A stretch of 64,000 nucleotides of DNA from Himantopus leucocephalus (Eukaryota > Chordata > Aves > Charadriiformes > Recurvirostridae), in contig RSEF01000021.1 of NCBI GenBank assembly GCA_003993805.1, forward strand, positions 623,610 to 687,609, in the 5' to 3' direction. The notes beneath the pieces are model-generated. The model ran no database searches. It was not told the DNA's origin and was given only the letters and a program-made list of their open reading frames with translations. The position numbers and the translations under genes are program-made. Of the stretch, positions 33,501-47,000 are shown piece after piece; the stretch's first letter is position 1, and each line of letters starts with the position of its first letter.

Positions 33501-36500
33501 TGCGGAGGGATGCTTGCCTTCCCTTCTGCAGAGGGAAGACCTTCGCTCGGCTCTGCCCGAAGTTTGCTAGATCTGCTCCTTAGTTTCTCACCTCTGCCGT
33601 CTTCGAGGGGGAGCGGAGTTGGTGCGGAGCGGAGCATCGTTATCTGCTGGTCCTCAGGGGCGCTGGTCGCCGGCTGGGTGCCTGGCTCTCCATCAGCAGA
33701 TGCCTGCTGCCACCCCGTGGCCTCGGCCGGGAAGTTTCGGGGAGCGAGGCCCTCCTGCCTTTCTCCCCGCCATCCTCCTCCTGGGCAGCTCCAGGTTGGA
33801 CCTGGGTCAGTCGTGGACCATCCCTGGGACATAGAGGTCTGGGGTTTGCTGGCTCTGTCTTCCCAAGTGCAGCGAGTCTGTAGCGGTGAACAAGGAGATG
33901 TTTTGGGGAAACTGGATTTCACCGAGTTCTTGGAAGCTTTGGAGCAGGGTTAGTCTGTGTGAGTTGGGTTTAGAGCTGAACTGTCTGGGGGTCCCATATC
34001 AATCAGCTCCTTGAAGGCTTATTCTTGCATTTTTGCTCCAGGTGATTTCTTCAGTCTGGAAAACTTGGGGGTGGGAGGAACCAGGGAGGGAAGAAACCTA
34101 ATGCTTTCTAACTTTTTTTTTTCTTCCTAAAAGTTTAGTGTGATTTGGAAACTTCATTTTCTCCTGACTGGTTGAGCTTTTCCTTCTGTCTCTGGCTTTT
34201 CTGCCTCCTCCACCTGCAGTCTGGGGGGCCTTTACATGTATTTAATATGTTCCTTGGGGTGGCAACAGGGTCAGCTGCCCCCTGGGTAAGTTTAGGGGAG
34301 AGGGGTTTTAGGCTGACTGCCCGTGGGACTGGGAAGCAACTGCTCTTCTGTTAGGCCATTGCAATAAGGGTGTGTGAATAGCCTGGTGACAAGGTTTTCT
34401 CCTCCTCCCCAAGGATTTTGGGGGTTTGGTTTGAGTCTATTTCTGTTCTGTGNTTTTTTTTTTTTTTTTTTCTGGGGGGTAGTTGAGCACACGTTGACTC
34501 CTAGCTTTGCTTTTAAAAGCAGGTGCTCATGCATTTTGATGAATTAAATCTTGACTTAAATTTGACAGAAGGAAACCTCAGTGCTTTTTCTGCTTCTCAG
34601 TTTGACGCAATGAACTAAATACAGTGGTACAGAATAGAGGGTGGGAGGGCCAGGACCTCCCCTGGTCCTGGTTCCTCTCCTGATGCATGCCAAAATAGGC
34701 TTTGAGGGGCTCTGTGTGGGTGCTGGGTGCCACGGCACGGGGTGGTGGCCCTTCTCTCCACCTTGGCTTGTAAATCAGGAGCTGAGAGTGCAGCAGGTCC
34801 ACAGACAAGCCGCAAGCTTGGCTCACGTGCCATGGGAAGTCACTTATTTCCTGCCCTGGGCTCTCCAGGGAGAGAAGCTGCTCTTTGACAAGCTCCTTAA
34901 TTAGCCAGAAAGTTGGGTCATAACCACTGCTGTGTCTCCCCTTGTCATGGTTAGACTCCAGGGTGTGTGAAAAATCGAACCAGTACAATGAGCGTTTAGA
35001 GGAGCTCATGTTAATTTTAGAGAATGAAAGGAGGATTTTTTTTTTTCCCCCTGTTGATAATGATTTTTCAATACCCTCAGGAAAGGAAGAGAAAGGGATC
35101 TCTTTCAAAAGGGCTTTAAAAACGTGTCCTTCCAAAGTGCTGGTGGTTTGGGAGGGAGGCACTTGGCTCCTGGGCTGGTGCAACAGGCTCCTGTACGGGA
35201 TGTCCGGGGCTGTCGCTTGCTCCTTGTCAGGGCAATGCAGTGAAGCCAAAAGCATTTTGTTTAACCCTTCTTTTTCCCTTCACAGCCCAGAAGTGGTACT
35301 TTTAAATTGTGAGCAGTGGGCATGACACAGGATGGTTTGGGTGAGCTTTTGTCTTAGGGTCAAGGTGGGTAGCTTCCTGCAGACCCTGATGCTTGCTGAA
35401 GTGATTCCTGTTTTGATCCCACAGGCTTTAATCTTATCCCNNNNNNNCCCCCCCCCCCCCCCCCCAACTGGCATTTTGCAAAGTACAAGGCATGCTTTCC
35501 TTGCAGCCAAGAGTTTGTTGGCAAACTTGAGGACTCACTGAAGTCTGATCGGGTCTAGGACGTAACAGTTAGGACTATAACAGGGTGGATTTCCAAGACA
35601 ATCATCCATACTTGACCAGTGACTTCCTTCTTATCTTTTTCTTAACCTGCCTTTTGCTGTGTTTGAATCTGAAGCTGCTTAAGACTATAAGAAGAAGCTT
35701 GAGGTCACTGAGCCCTCTGTGGGATGGGGACATGGCCTCTCTTGCACTTTGCAGTGTCCTTGGTACATCACCTGGGTCTTTCTGTCACTGACATCCTTAG
35801 GTGCTAAAACACGGTCCTGGTTGCTCAGACCCTTCCTGCAGCGCCCGATAGACTGGATGGGTTGACACCCGTCTGCAACGGAGACGGGCTGGGGCCACTT
35901 TGCAGACTGTGGGCTGTGGTATGCCACAAGAACTGCTCTGCCTTCTCTAATGCTGTCATTACTGGAGTATCCGATTGCAGGATGTGATGGTGAGGAAAGG
36001 TACTTAAGCATGCTTTAAATACTCTCAGTAACCTTAGGTATGCGTGAAAGCCCTGAGGAGGGATGTCTTAGGGTCAGGGTTTAGTATTTTGTGTGTGAAT
36101 GAGATCTGTCGGACTTCCCTCTGGTACCAGTTGCCATGTGGGGTTGCAGGATGCTGGACTTGGTGTAATTAGCAAAGTTGAAGCCTCAGACCCCTCGTCT
36201 CAGAGCACAGAGCTCCTGGCTTTGACAGGCTAAATGCCACTTAAGTCCTCAGTCCTTTTGGCACCCTTGTCTGGGAGCCCTGGACAGCATGTTGTGTGGC
36301 CTTGACTCTTTCCGGACCCTGTGTTGAGGTAATGAAGCCTTGATATCAAGACTTGACGAGGCATTACTGGGTGCTGAGTGTAGTTGTGGCCTCTAGCAGG
36401 AGCTCCAAGCAGGGCTGGAGTGTGCATCGGGACAGAAGGGAGCTGAGGCTGGGGAGGACCTGCCAGAGGTGTCACTCTCTGCAAAGTGAAGAACTGAGTG

Positions 36501-37974
36501 TCGTGAGACCTGTTTTTCCAGCTTAGCTGCATTACTCTTGGCACAGACAGCTGTGTGAAGGGCTGAAGTGCTGCAGGCTGGTTGTAACCCTGCTCTGTTA
36601 GTGGGTGACTTGGAAAAACACACCCATTCTTGCTCAGGCCCTTTATAGGCACAGAAGGAGGCAAAGCACCATGCATGACCAAGCTTTTATTCACCCTACC
36701 CCCCAAAACCCTTCTTAAACTATCTTAGCCAGGATATTTTTGGAGCTTGTGCCTTGTTTATCTGCCATAATATTCAAAGCTTTGTTTATACAACACAAGC
36801 AGTTAAAATAATGGTAGGAGTTGTGTGCAGTTTTTTCTCCAAGGAGTGGGAGTCCAGAAAAATCTGTATTCATTCAAAAAATACTGATTACATGGAAGGT
36901 TTCAGCAGCAGTGAAAACAGCCCTGCAGTGTTTCAAAGCTGAAAGCCCGTGCCAAGCTGCTGAAGGTGAACGAGTCAGGTAGAGTGAGGCTGTCTCATTG
37001 CATTTCTCAGTTACTGGCTTACCCTGCCCTGGGCACGCTGCCATCCCTCTCTGCAAGACCCAGCTCATGTTCCTTCCGTCTCCAGAGCTGTCAAGCTACT
37101 GCGAGCATGTCCCGCCTGCCCTTGGGTCTCTCTGGGTCAGATTCGGGTCAAGGTTAGGTTTGAACTTTCCGGATTTGTGGTCAACCTCCACCAGCTAACA
37201 GGAGTGCTTAAAGCAAAGTCCAGATACCAAGAGGTGAAATGTTGCTGGCTTCTCTTTGCTTTTGGGATTTTATGAGTGGGAATAGCTGGGATGGAACGTG
37301 CAGGAGAGCATCACTTCTCTGGCATAGCAGAGCTCTTCAGTGCTGCGATGAAGGCGTCAACATGCAGGAGTCATCAAAACTGATGGCAAGAAGGTACTTA
37401 CATTAAGACACTGATTTTTAGCTTTTTTTTTTTAGAGCAACTGCAAAATAAGGCACATAACAAAGCCAGAAAGCAGCTTTGGTGTGGTGTAGAGCACTTA
37501 AGATCAATATAGATATATCAGCTATGGTTGAGAGCTGAGGGTCTCTCCAGAAAGTCTGGGTTGGTTAGAGGAGATGCAGGTTCACTGCTCCAGCCTCTTC
37601 TGGAGTCAATGGGTTCCCCAATGCCACTGTTAATGCAGCAAGCATCAGACCCAGAAGGTCTTATCTAGACACTAGGTCTTCATTAACCTTCCTTAAGGGG
37701 TTGGAGCAGGAAGAAAGCTGCCTTGTGATGGGGCTCTTCTCTCCTCCTTCCTGTGGAGACACTTAAAAACACTAAAAATAGGTGGGAAGTCTGTGCTGGT
37801 GCTGTGAAAGCAAGTCATACCTACATCTTCATCATGCAGGTTCTGGGTATGGTCACCTGGAAGTCTTGGAGCATGAAAAGGCAGAGGAAGTGCTTCTTAA
37901 GGCTTTCTAGTTATCTTAGAGGGATATTGCAGTATGTAGGAAAAAGGAATTCACCTCATCTGGGTAGACCTTTT

Positions 37975-38055
37975 CCTGTATTAAGATAAAGGAAAAAAGT
38001 TAAAGGGGTGAAATGTTTTGCCTAAGCTCCCAGTGTTAGTGGCAGAGTAGGAAAC
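37975..38055 (-). repeat. MIR-like fragment, antisense
   Basis: Blocks TGTATTAAGATAAAGGAAAA, TTAAAGGGGTGAAATG, TTTTGCCTAAG and GTTAGTGGCAGAGTAGGA follow the antisense MIR order (TTTACAGATGAGGAAAC, GAGGTTAAGTAA, CTTGCCCAAGG, AGTGGCAGAGCCGGGA). It is decayed but colinear. Confidence 0.42.
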
Positions 38056-41000
38056 ATCTCACTGTGGGTAAGCGTTAAGAATGGAAACAGACTAAATGTC
38101 CATTTACCACATGCACTTTGGATGAAAAGCTCTAATCTGGGCATTTCTCTTCTCTGAAGGCTGTTCCGCGTGAGAGCACTCTGCTCAGGGGGGTAGTTTG
38201 GGAAAAGAAATGTAAGGAATAGTAATGAAATGGGACTGGCTTCCAAGGGCAAAGCTCCTCTCAAATGATATCTGTACATGCATCTCTTCTCCTGCCTGGT
38301 CTTGCTAGAAACCTCGCTTCAGAGTTGGTGCTGTGCATTCAAACGATGACTTTGTCTTTTCAAATCCTGTTATGAAATGTCCAAAAGAGTGGAGAGATGT
38401 CAAAGGCTGAAGTTTCACCCCATACCCCTTCCCCAGACTGACTTCAAGCACTTCTCGATGGTCACAAGATGGTAATTGATTTAAACCCTTCATTCCCGCT
38501 TGACCTCTTAATGAAAGCCAAATCATGAGTCCTTACAATGTGCTTGCAGACCAACATCACTGGACCCACAAGTGCTGTAGCACAGGAAACCTGGCTTGTG
38601 CTCATGGCTTTCTAAAAGGCCAAATTTCAGCAACTTTGCAGTTGAGATGTTTGACCTAACGTGTTTAGGAGCTGTGTCCTTCAGTGTCTTTCTGTTGCTT
38701 TTTAGATGGGATGCCCCCTGTGCAGTGAAGAAATCGTGTACGTGTTGGTGGGAAAAGCCCCTCAAAGCTTGTAGCAAGTCACCTGTGTGGATGTACGGGT
38801 AAGGAAGGAGTAAATGAGGGAGGACATGCAAGGGGGTGGATGGTGGTGGCTCTTATGTAAGAGCTGGGATGGAGAAAGGGCAGCTTCTCCACCAAGAGAA
38901 GCAGAGCACCAAGGTGAGTCAAGGAGTGAGGGCTTTGAGCCAAGACTTAAGTGACTGGGACAGAGCCAGTTTCCTTGGGGCAGGGGCTGAGGGTAGATGA
39001 GCCCCATTTCAACGGGCCAGGAGATGCCTTGCTGGTGCATTATCTCCACGGCTTGCCGTCAACCAACTGCCTTGAGGGTTAGATGTTGCTGGAGAGGAAG
39101 AACTTGTTGCCTTGGGCAGCTCCATGAAAGAACGTGCATCAAGGTGGTGCTACTTTTGGAGGAGACCTGGAGAGTCCTGCGTCTTCGTACTGGGTGGCTC
39201 CAAATCACTGCGACGCACAAAGCCCTGATGTGCTCTGATCTGCTGCAATGCTTGGCATCATCAAAGCACCAGGCAGGCGCTGGGAAGCTGGCCACCTCCG
39301 GAGCTGGGCTTTTGTGGAGGGTGGGTGCTTTGTGAGCTTCTCATTGCCTGTGCTGTTGGGGAAAAACATCTGCAAGGACTTTATCAGCTGAGCTGGGAAG
39401 TGTCCTCCTCCTGTTGCTCCTGCTGCTCATTGCATCCTGCTTGAAGCATCTCTGCATGATGGAGCAGGGGGAAACAGGGTGCTCCTGGGGCAGTTGTATT
39501 TCTGCTGTGGGGCAGAGAGGTTCCCATCTGCAGCTCAGATCCCACAGGGGAACCAGAAAAGTGCTTTGTGGTACTTCTGAATAACTGGAAGTGTATTTAT
39601 AGCCAGCCCCAGGATGTTTACTGCTAATGAGATGCACACAGGGCTTCAATCATATGAGTCAGTGTTGGCATTCTTTGCTCAGCTGATCCGTGTTTGTTGC
39701 TGTTGGTGGCATGCAAGGGCTTAAACAAGGAAAAAAAACCAACATCTGGGCTGCATCTTTGGATGAGCTGGTGGTCTAAATAGTATAAAAAGCCTTGGGG
39801 GTGTAATAAAGGTGCACAAAAGGGAAAGACTTGTGCCAGGTCACAGCGGAGGGTGGGACTGGGTGCAGGATGGATGCACGTGAGGAGCTGTGTTAATCAT
39901 CTCTCCTCCCTGTTGTCAGAAATGTGTGGAGGTAGCAAAGCGCAGTGTGGGGGTCTCTGAGGATGTGTTGCTGGGAGGTTCATGTGGATTTGGTTAGGGG
40001 CGTGAAATAGCGATGCTGGTAAGAGCGCTCCCGTGCCATTTATCTCTGTCTGGATGGAGGGGTGTGGGAGATGGGTGAAGCCAGCTGACAGCCCTGCTTG
40101 GTAGCTGTAACACAGGAGTGAATAATGACAAGTGAAATCCCACCTAACACACAGCCCCGTTCTTTTCTGGCTCACCACACGCATTTCTCCACTCAATCCT
40201 GTCCTCTGCTTAGCACCTGCAACACCTCCAGCCCTGGAAAGAGGGGCTGGGGGTATTTGTCAGCTGCTGTGAGAAATGCCCTTCATTCCTACTCAGAGCT
40301 CCTGTTCCTGGGCAGAGTCATTTGTTTCTCCAACAGAGGATTTTTTGGTAGGTCTCCCGTGCCAAGATTATGTCAAAAGGGAGGTAGGGGAGCAGGCGAA
40401 TTTGGAAGACAGATGTCTCACCTGCTATGTCATGTTAGTGTCAAGGCACAGAGATCAGTGTGAATGGATATTAAGCTGGGAAACACAAGGAGGGGGGAGA
40501 AAAATAAGGTGCAGACATAAGGAAAAGGCACTGTCACACTGTCTTTTTGTTTGATGCAGAAGGCTTGGAGCGGCTCTGCAGCGGCTTATGAACGCTGCAT
40601 GCTGCGCTGCTGTCTGGGTCTTTATTTATCATGATTTAGTATGATAAGGGTCACTGGAAGGCAGGAAGCAGCATCGCTGCTTGAGGATGGGTGTCTTCTG
40701 CCAAGCATGAGTGGTCTGGCAAGGTGATGAGCTTCTGGTGATCAATATCCTTTGTATTCATCCAGCCTGGCCAGGAGGAGTGAAGGTCAGGGCTGGCTGA
40801 ACATGAGAAACTGACCTAAATAGGAACCACTTGCACTGAAAGTGAGAGGTAGTGAGGGCTGGTGGATGGGTGGATAACCTCTGCCTCATAAGAAGGAGCA
40901 TCCTCCACCTACAGTCCCACAGCATGTGTCTGAGTTGGTTTCTTCACATGTCCCTCATGTTCTGAGGTTGACTAAAGAGGTGTTGCCTCTCTAATCCCTA

Positions 41001-44000
41001 GTGGGCAACCGGGGATGTGCATTTTTGCTCTGAGTAATGTCTTTGGCTGTTAAGTATGGAGGCAGCTGGAGGTGGGCAGAGGCTTTCAACCTCCTATTTT
41101 TGGGGGGACAGATGGCACAGGGGGCTCTTAGGTTGAGGAAACCAAACCCTCAACAAGAAATACTCAAATTCCCTTTGGGTTGAATAGTGACCATTCTTCA
41201 ACTGTTACCTGTGGCTTAAGCAAGGAAAGGACAAAAACCTTAATTTCCCTCTTGCTTATTCCTGTTCTGCTTTGCTTTGTTCCTGCTGGACAGTCTGTGA
41301 AGCCTTGGTGCTCTCCTTAAAGGGCTCTGGGCAGATGGAGCATGTCTAAACCTACATATGCACCAAGTGCAGGATCCAGAGAGCAGCTGTCTCCTCCTAT
41401 CAGCAGAAGCACCTCTTGAACAGCTCCAACAAGCAGAGTAAATCCATCAAATGTCTACCAAGTGGACTGAAATTGGATTAAGAGGCAGGATACAGGCTTG
41501 AGGGTGTGCGTTGCGGGTGATGAGTTATAGGGAGGAAGATGTTTTGAGCTAAGAAGGTAAGCTTTGGAGAAGCCTGGAGCAGGGCTGAGGAGAGAGTCTG
41601 GGTCTTGGGTCTCTGACTCTTCTGAAATGCAGGGCTGCTTGACTTGGTGTCTTTTATGGAGCTCTCATACAGCTAGTCATCAGTAAATGAGGCTCTAGCC
41701 CAAATTTTCATCAGTCTCGTGCATGCTATGTGGAGCAGCCTCCACTGACATGGGAGGGAAGGCTTATGTCCTGTCCTGGGGGACTCTGAGACTCAGTTTG
41801 GGAATCAAGCTTGAACAACTTTGAGATACTGCAGTGAGAACATCAAACACCATTTCAAAACATCTTGGGTAGGAAACCAGCTAGAGCTGGGCTAGGGCAG
41901 GCAAACGATTTGAGATTAGCTGATGTACAAAGGTCACACTAGTGGGTTTTTTTTTCTCCCTCTGATCTGTTGCTGGACCACAAAAGCTTCTGAGAAGTTT
42001 GCCTCTAATCAGCATGCTGCCTGTTGAACGAACAGCCGTTGAGCCCGTGGGTCTCCACTGACTCGTGTTGTGCAGCCTCCGGCTAGAGGATGTGGGAGAC
42101 AAACATCTATCAAATGAAACGGTTTCTATTTCAGCCTCGGAGGTAGCTGTGATCGGCTCCAAGTCATGGCCAGGAATGCTTGGCAAGAACACGGCTGCTG
42201 AAATGAAGTAGTCTGTCACACTTAAGCATTGTGGGTGCTACGTTGCCACTTGAAATGCCATTGAGTCTGGAGGAGTTGACAGCAGAAGCTGTCAACAAGG
42301 ATCTCTGAGATTGGGTGCGAGTTTACTTCATATCCATGAACACTAATGGCATGAAAAGCAGAAGCCATAGCCATATTCCTGCCTGGTCTGTGGTCACACG
42401 CTGGAAATAAGCTAATTTATCTGTGTGTTAGAAGGTATATACGTAAATGAAAATAACTTGAGTCATTGTTTGTCTCTAATCTCTTTAAGCCATGATTCAG
42501 TAACTAAGTACACATCCTTAGCTCTAAGCGATGCTACTTGTGAGCTTATTTGCAGGACTGGGGCAGAAAACCTGTCTAAAACCTGCTGCAGTGATGTTGC
42601 AGCACTGATTTGCGCTCAGGCATTCACTAGCTAGGGTCAAACACAGGACCAATGCTCAAAGCCTGTGGTGTAGCCATATGTATTCAGGTAGGCTTATTAA
42701 TGCCACAAGACCTGCTCTTTGCATAAATTCTTGTTTCTATTTGAGTGCTTCAGTAGCCAGAGATTCTGAAGAAAGTCTTGTGTTGGTGCTTATCCTGTGG
42801 GACGGACTCGCACGGGCCAGCTGGTGATAAAAGCTTCATGCCAGTGCCTGGATATAGATCATGCATGTCATGAGGGGATGCCATGTGACGAGGAGAAATG
42901 GCTCCATAGAAAAAGGTTGTCCCCCTTCTTGTTACTCAAGGCTATAAAAAGTTGCCCTGACCCAGGTTTTCCCTTGTGTGTAGCCTCAGGTCTGGTGTCT
43001 GGCTTGGATAAATGGAGCTTGCATGTACATAAGGGTAAGGAGGAGGAATAATTAGCGATCTGAAGATATTTATAATGACTTTGCTCTTCATCTCCTCTCC
43101 CTGCAGCCATGCATGTGACCCAGCCTCTGCACTGGATAGACTTGTTATTGTAGTGCCTTGGTCACGGTGGATGCTGCTGACACATGATAGAAAGATGTCA
43201 GGGAGACCATCAAAGCTGACTTTTCACAGGGAGCCCTTGTCTGCATGAAGTCCTTTGGACTGACATGAAATGAATTGGGGACAGCAGGGGGGAAGCCTAA
43301 AATGGGCAAGATAAATTAGAAAGCCTTCTGGTCATTAGATAAAATAGTGCAGTAGAAGAAAAAACCACAAACACAGGGGCCTTTGCTAGATGATGAGGTG
43401 GGTTATTAGCCTGACACGTGCATGGGGATGCACATGATGGGGTGTAGAGGGACAGCAGAGGCTGTGTCTTGCAGGTAGTTGCAGCATAAGCAGATGGGGT
43501 GGAGCCCCTCTGCCCATGCAGTTTTAGGCAAAGCCTAGGAGAGAAAACGCTGGGCATGGATGGCTGGGTTAAACCCCTAAAATTCAAATATACCTCTAAG
43601 TGTGGCCTCATGTGGCTCCAGGACACCTCACTTTATTATTTAGGACTATATTTTCCACATGGGTGCTGGAATCTCTGCTTTTTCTTCCTTCACTGGGCGG
43701 CTCTGTGTGTTTTTTTCTCTGCAGCTCAGCACCAGTCAGTAATGTCTGTCTCGAGTCCACCCAAATAAGCAGAAAGACTTATTTCTGTCACTTCCCAGCA
43801 CACCGCAGCTTTCTGTCCTATTTCTGACCCCTTCCCCAGGGCCAGATCACTTTGCTGTCCATTGCTTAAGTTTCATATCCAGGCAAGAAAATAATTTTCC
43901 CCCTAAAAAAATAAAAAGACAAAAATGGGGAGGGATGTCTTCATATCTCCTGTTCAGTTGGAGAGCATGAGATGCCCCCACCTCCTGGATACCTGCGTGA

Positions 44001-47000
44001 GGCTTTTTATCGCAGCATGCTGTTACACATACAGCTGGTGAAGATCAGTGGTTGCAGGGACGATAAGGAACTGAAGTCTCAGGGGCTGTAAATTATAGCT
44101 GTGCTTGCAAACTTGCTGGCTGGTGAGGCAGCGTCCTCGAATATGTGAACTGGAACCAGGCAGATTTATGCCACAGGCTGAGGGTGCCAGATTTGCTCGG
44201 TTTTGCTCTGGTGCCACTGAGGCATGCTGAGCCGCGGGAGAACAGCTATTCAACAACTCCCTGGCCTTTAAATTTCCAAGGTCAGCCATGTGCTGCCACC
44301 CTTGCTTGAATCTTGCTTTCACTTGGGTGGTTAGTGATAAATGTCAAGCGAAGGAGCTGCCAGCTGTGCTTATGGGTAGGAAGGCTTTGTCCAGCTCAGG
44401 AAAATCCTTCTTGATAGTGCTCAGGATACAGGGTGTAGTCATCCTTGTATAGGAGACCCTTTCCTTTGGCTAGGAGCAGGCTTGCATTGCTTTATAGGGA
44501 AAAGTGTGGGGAAAAGCTATCTATTCATGCAGGCTTTTAAATCCTGATATTTTTCTTTAATGAGTGCTCTGCTGCTGTAGGTCCTGTGTAAGCACTGGGT
44601 ACCTCTGTGCTTGGAGGAAGACCTCAGTAAAGAAAGCAGATGTCTAACACAGGCACTAGATGGATCACCTGAGGAGAACTAGCTGGATAAGATGTGCTCC
44701 AAACAAGTTATTCCTTGCAGGCAGGAATGGTGAGGCAACGCAGCTGCTGGTTTCCATATGCATGAAGCTCTCTAACCTTTGGAATATGTAGCTTAGTTAA
44801 ATATAATACTGCTAGCATCACTTTCCCAGTCTGTAACATGCTTTTTCATCTCTTCAAACAATCTCGCATTAAAGGCACGCCAGGAGGCACACATCCTCCC
44901 TGGGGGAGGATGGGAAGTTCTCAGAGCTATCTCAGATACCAGCGTTAGAAGCCTATAAATAGATGTTTTGGCTCCTTATGAAATATATCATGGATGTAAG
45001 TGATGCTGGACCATATCCAACAGTGATTCTCCAGATCTGTCCCATTGCTGATGAGGGGGGTTGTAGTCAATGCTACAGTGGAAGCTGCTGGTCCCAAGAC
45101 CTTATGGATGTCAAGTCAGGTGTCCATAATCCTCTGGAAGAGAAGTTTGCCTCTTAAAAGCTTTGGGTTGGTAATAAAGATTGATGTTGGCTGAAGATGT
45201 ACTGTGGAGGGGTTTTAGAGGTCTGGGTGTCTAGATCTGGCACTGGAGTTGCTCATCTGACAGTTTGGAGCCTGGTAGCCAAATGGTAGGTGGGACGTTG
45301 GAGAGGACTATTTTAACAAGATGAGGTGACACTCTCAATATATCCTGTGCATTGAGCTCAGAGCAAAGAAATAGCACAACAGTCACCTGACCACCTACCC
45401 TTGAATAACCTGCAGGACATTTTGACCTTAAGGAGGGAATGTGGATTTCTTTGCTTCCGAAAGCACTGACTTGGCTCCTACAGCTGTGCTCAGCCAGCTC
45501 AGTGCAAATGGGATGCTTATCCCTACACCAGGCAGGTGTGTCCTCAGGAAAAGTCAACAGCACTGTGTACTGTCCTGCTAAGGCTCTTGTGTTGCAAACA
45601 GGTCAGGACTGAAGAAAGAAGATGCAGTATTTGGCTCTGCTGCTCTCTTCCCCACCTGTGTGCCCCTGTCTTCTAGGAAATGCAACTGGACCTAGAACAT
45701 GTCCCTAGGCTTGATTTAAAAACCACTTCACTGCAATGTTGAGAAGAGTTATTGCCTTCCTCAGGGTTTCTTCTGAAATTAGGAGTGAAGTATGTTGCAT
45801 AGACGCTTAAAGGAGTGCAAAAGGGGCTTAGAGGAGCATCTCTTTTCCTTCCTGGTCCTCTTCCGACTACGGTCACTGTCCCTCCTGGCTTGCTGGAGCA
45901 GACCAAGATGCTCTTTCCACCAGTGCATCCTAGCTGGGGTCAAGGTGTCTATGTAGCCTTGGCTAAGGGGCGATCTTGTCTGTAGCAGCTTATCTGAGGT
46001 CTCTTCTCTAGGCTGCCCTGGAGAGTCTTCTGCTTCTCTTCCCCAGTGACCTCCTCTGCACTGGGGACTACAAGCACAGAGAAATGTCACAAAATGTCAT
46101 GTACCTGCCCAGACCCACTGCTCCGCCAGAAGCTGCTTCAAGGCTTGATTTCCACTTGAGGTCCCCATCAAGCCAGGAAAGAAGAGCCAGCATGACCACT
46201 GCTTTCAAGATGACCAATAACTTGATATTTTGGCCAATTCCTAGCCCTGGTGATTAAAAAGACAAAGGATGTGGGGAGAGATGGCCTTTAGAAATTTCCA
46301 GACAAGACTGGCTGGAGGCTTTTCCCTGTCTTGCTTCCCCCGGTACGTTGTGTGTTTTCCCCCCCGCCCCCAACTATCCCATCTCCTCTCATGTTAGGAC
46401 AGAGATGCCCTTTGATTTTCATCTATCTCCCTGTGCCCTGTCAGTTTGCTAAGCTGCATTTTTCTCTAAGCTTCCCCTTCCTTGTATTTAACTTTATTTT
46501 AGGGCTTGTTTTCCTTCTAGAGAACATCTGCAGCAAAGTTGTCTGTTCTTCCCTCCCTGCCATGACAGCTTTGGAAGATGAGTATAAAGGGTTAACTGTT
46601 TTCTGGCTGCTTAAAAATGAAAATACACAGAGAAATTAGCAGTGAGGTACATCACACCGAGGAGGAGGAGTATTCCTGCATGCTCACTTAACAGCAGCAA
46701 GTATTATCTTGTTCCTAAACATGGTTTTGAGTGGGTTGATAGGAAGAATATGTCACTGAGTAAGCACTGAGCCTTGTCAAATAGTGATTTCCAATACAAG
46801 CTACATGATGGCAGACTAAGGCAAGCTATTGCCTGTGAAAAAGCTTATTAGTATGCCGTGAAGTGCTCTTTCTGACAACTTCTAGGCTGAACAGGGCTCT
46901 TGAGAGGGAGGAAACCACATAATGCACTGTGCATGGGGTCTCCTGGTCCTCTAAATCAGTCTTGCCCTGCTAGAGCCAAAGGTCAGATCATAAATTGGTC

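Noticed and set aside
33416..33953. Overlapping 168- and 177-codon frames on opposite strands
   Set aside because: Long mirrored frames are expected in GC-rich DNA with few stops. There is no domain, and no splice or start context supports them.
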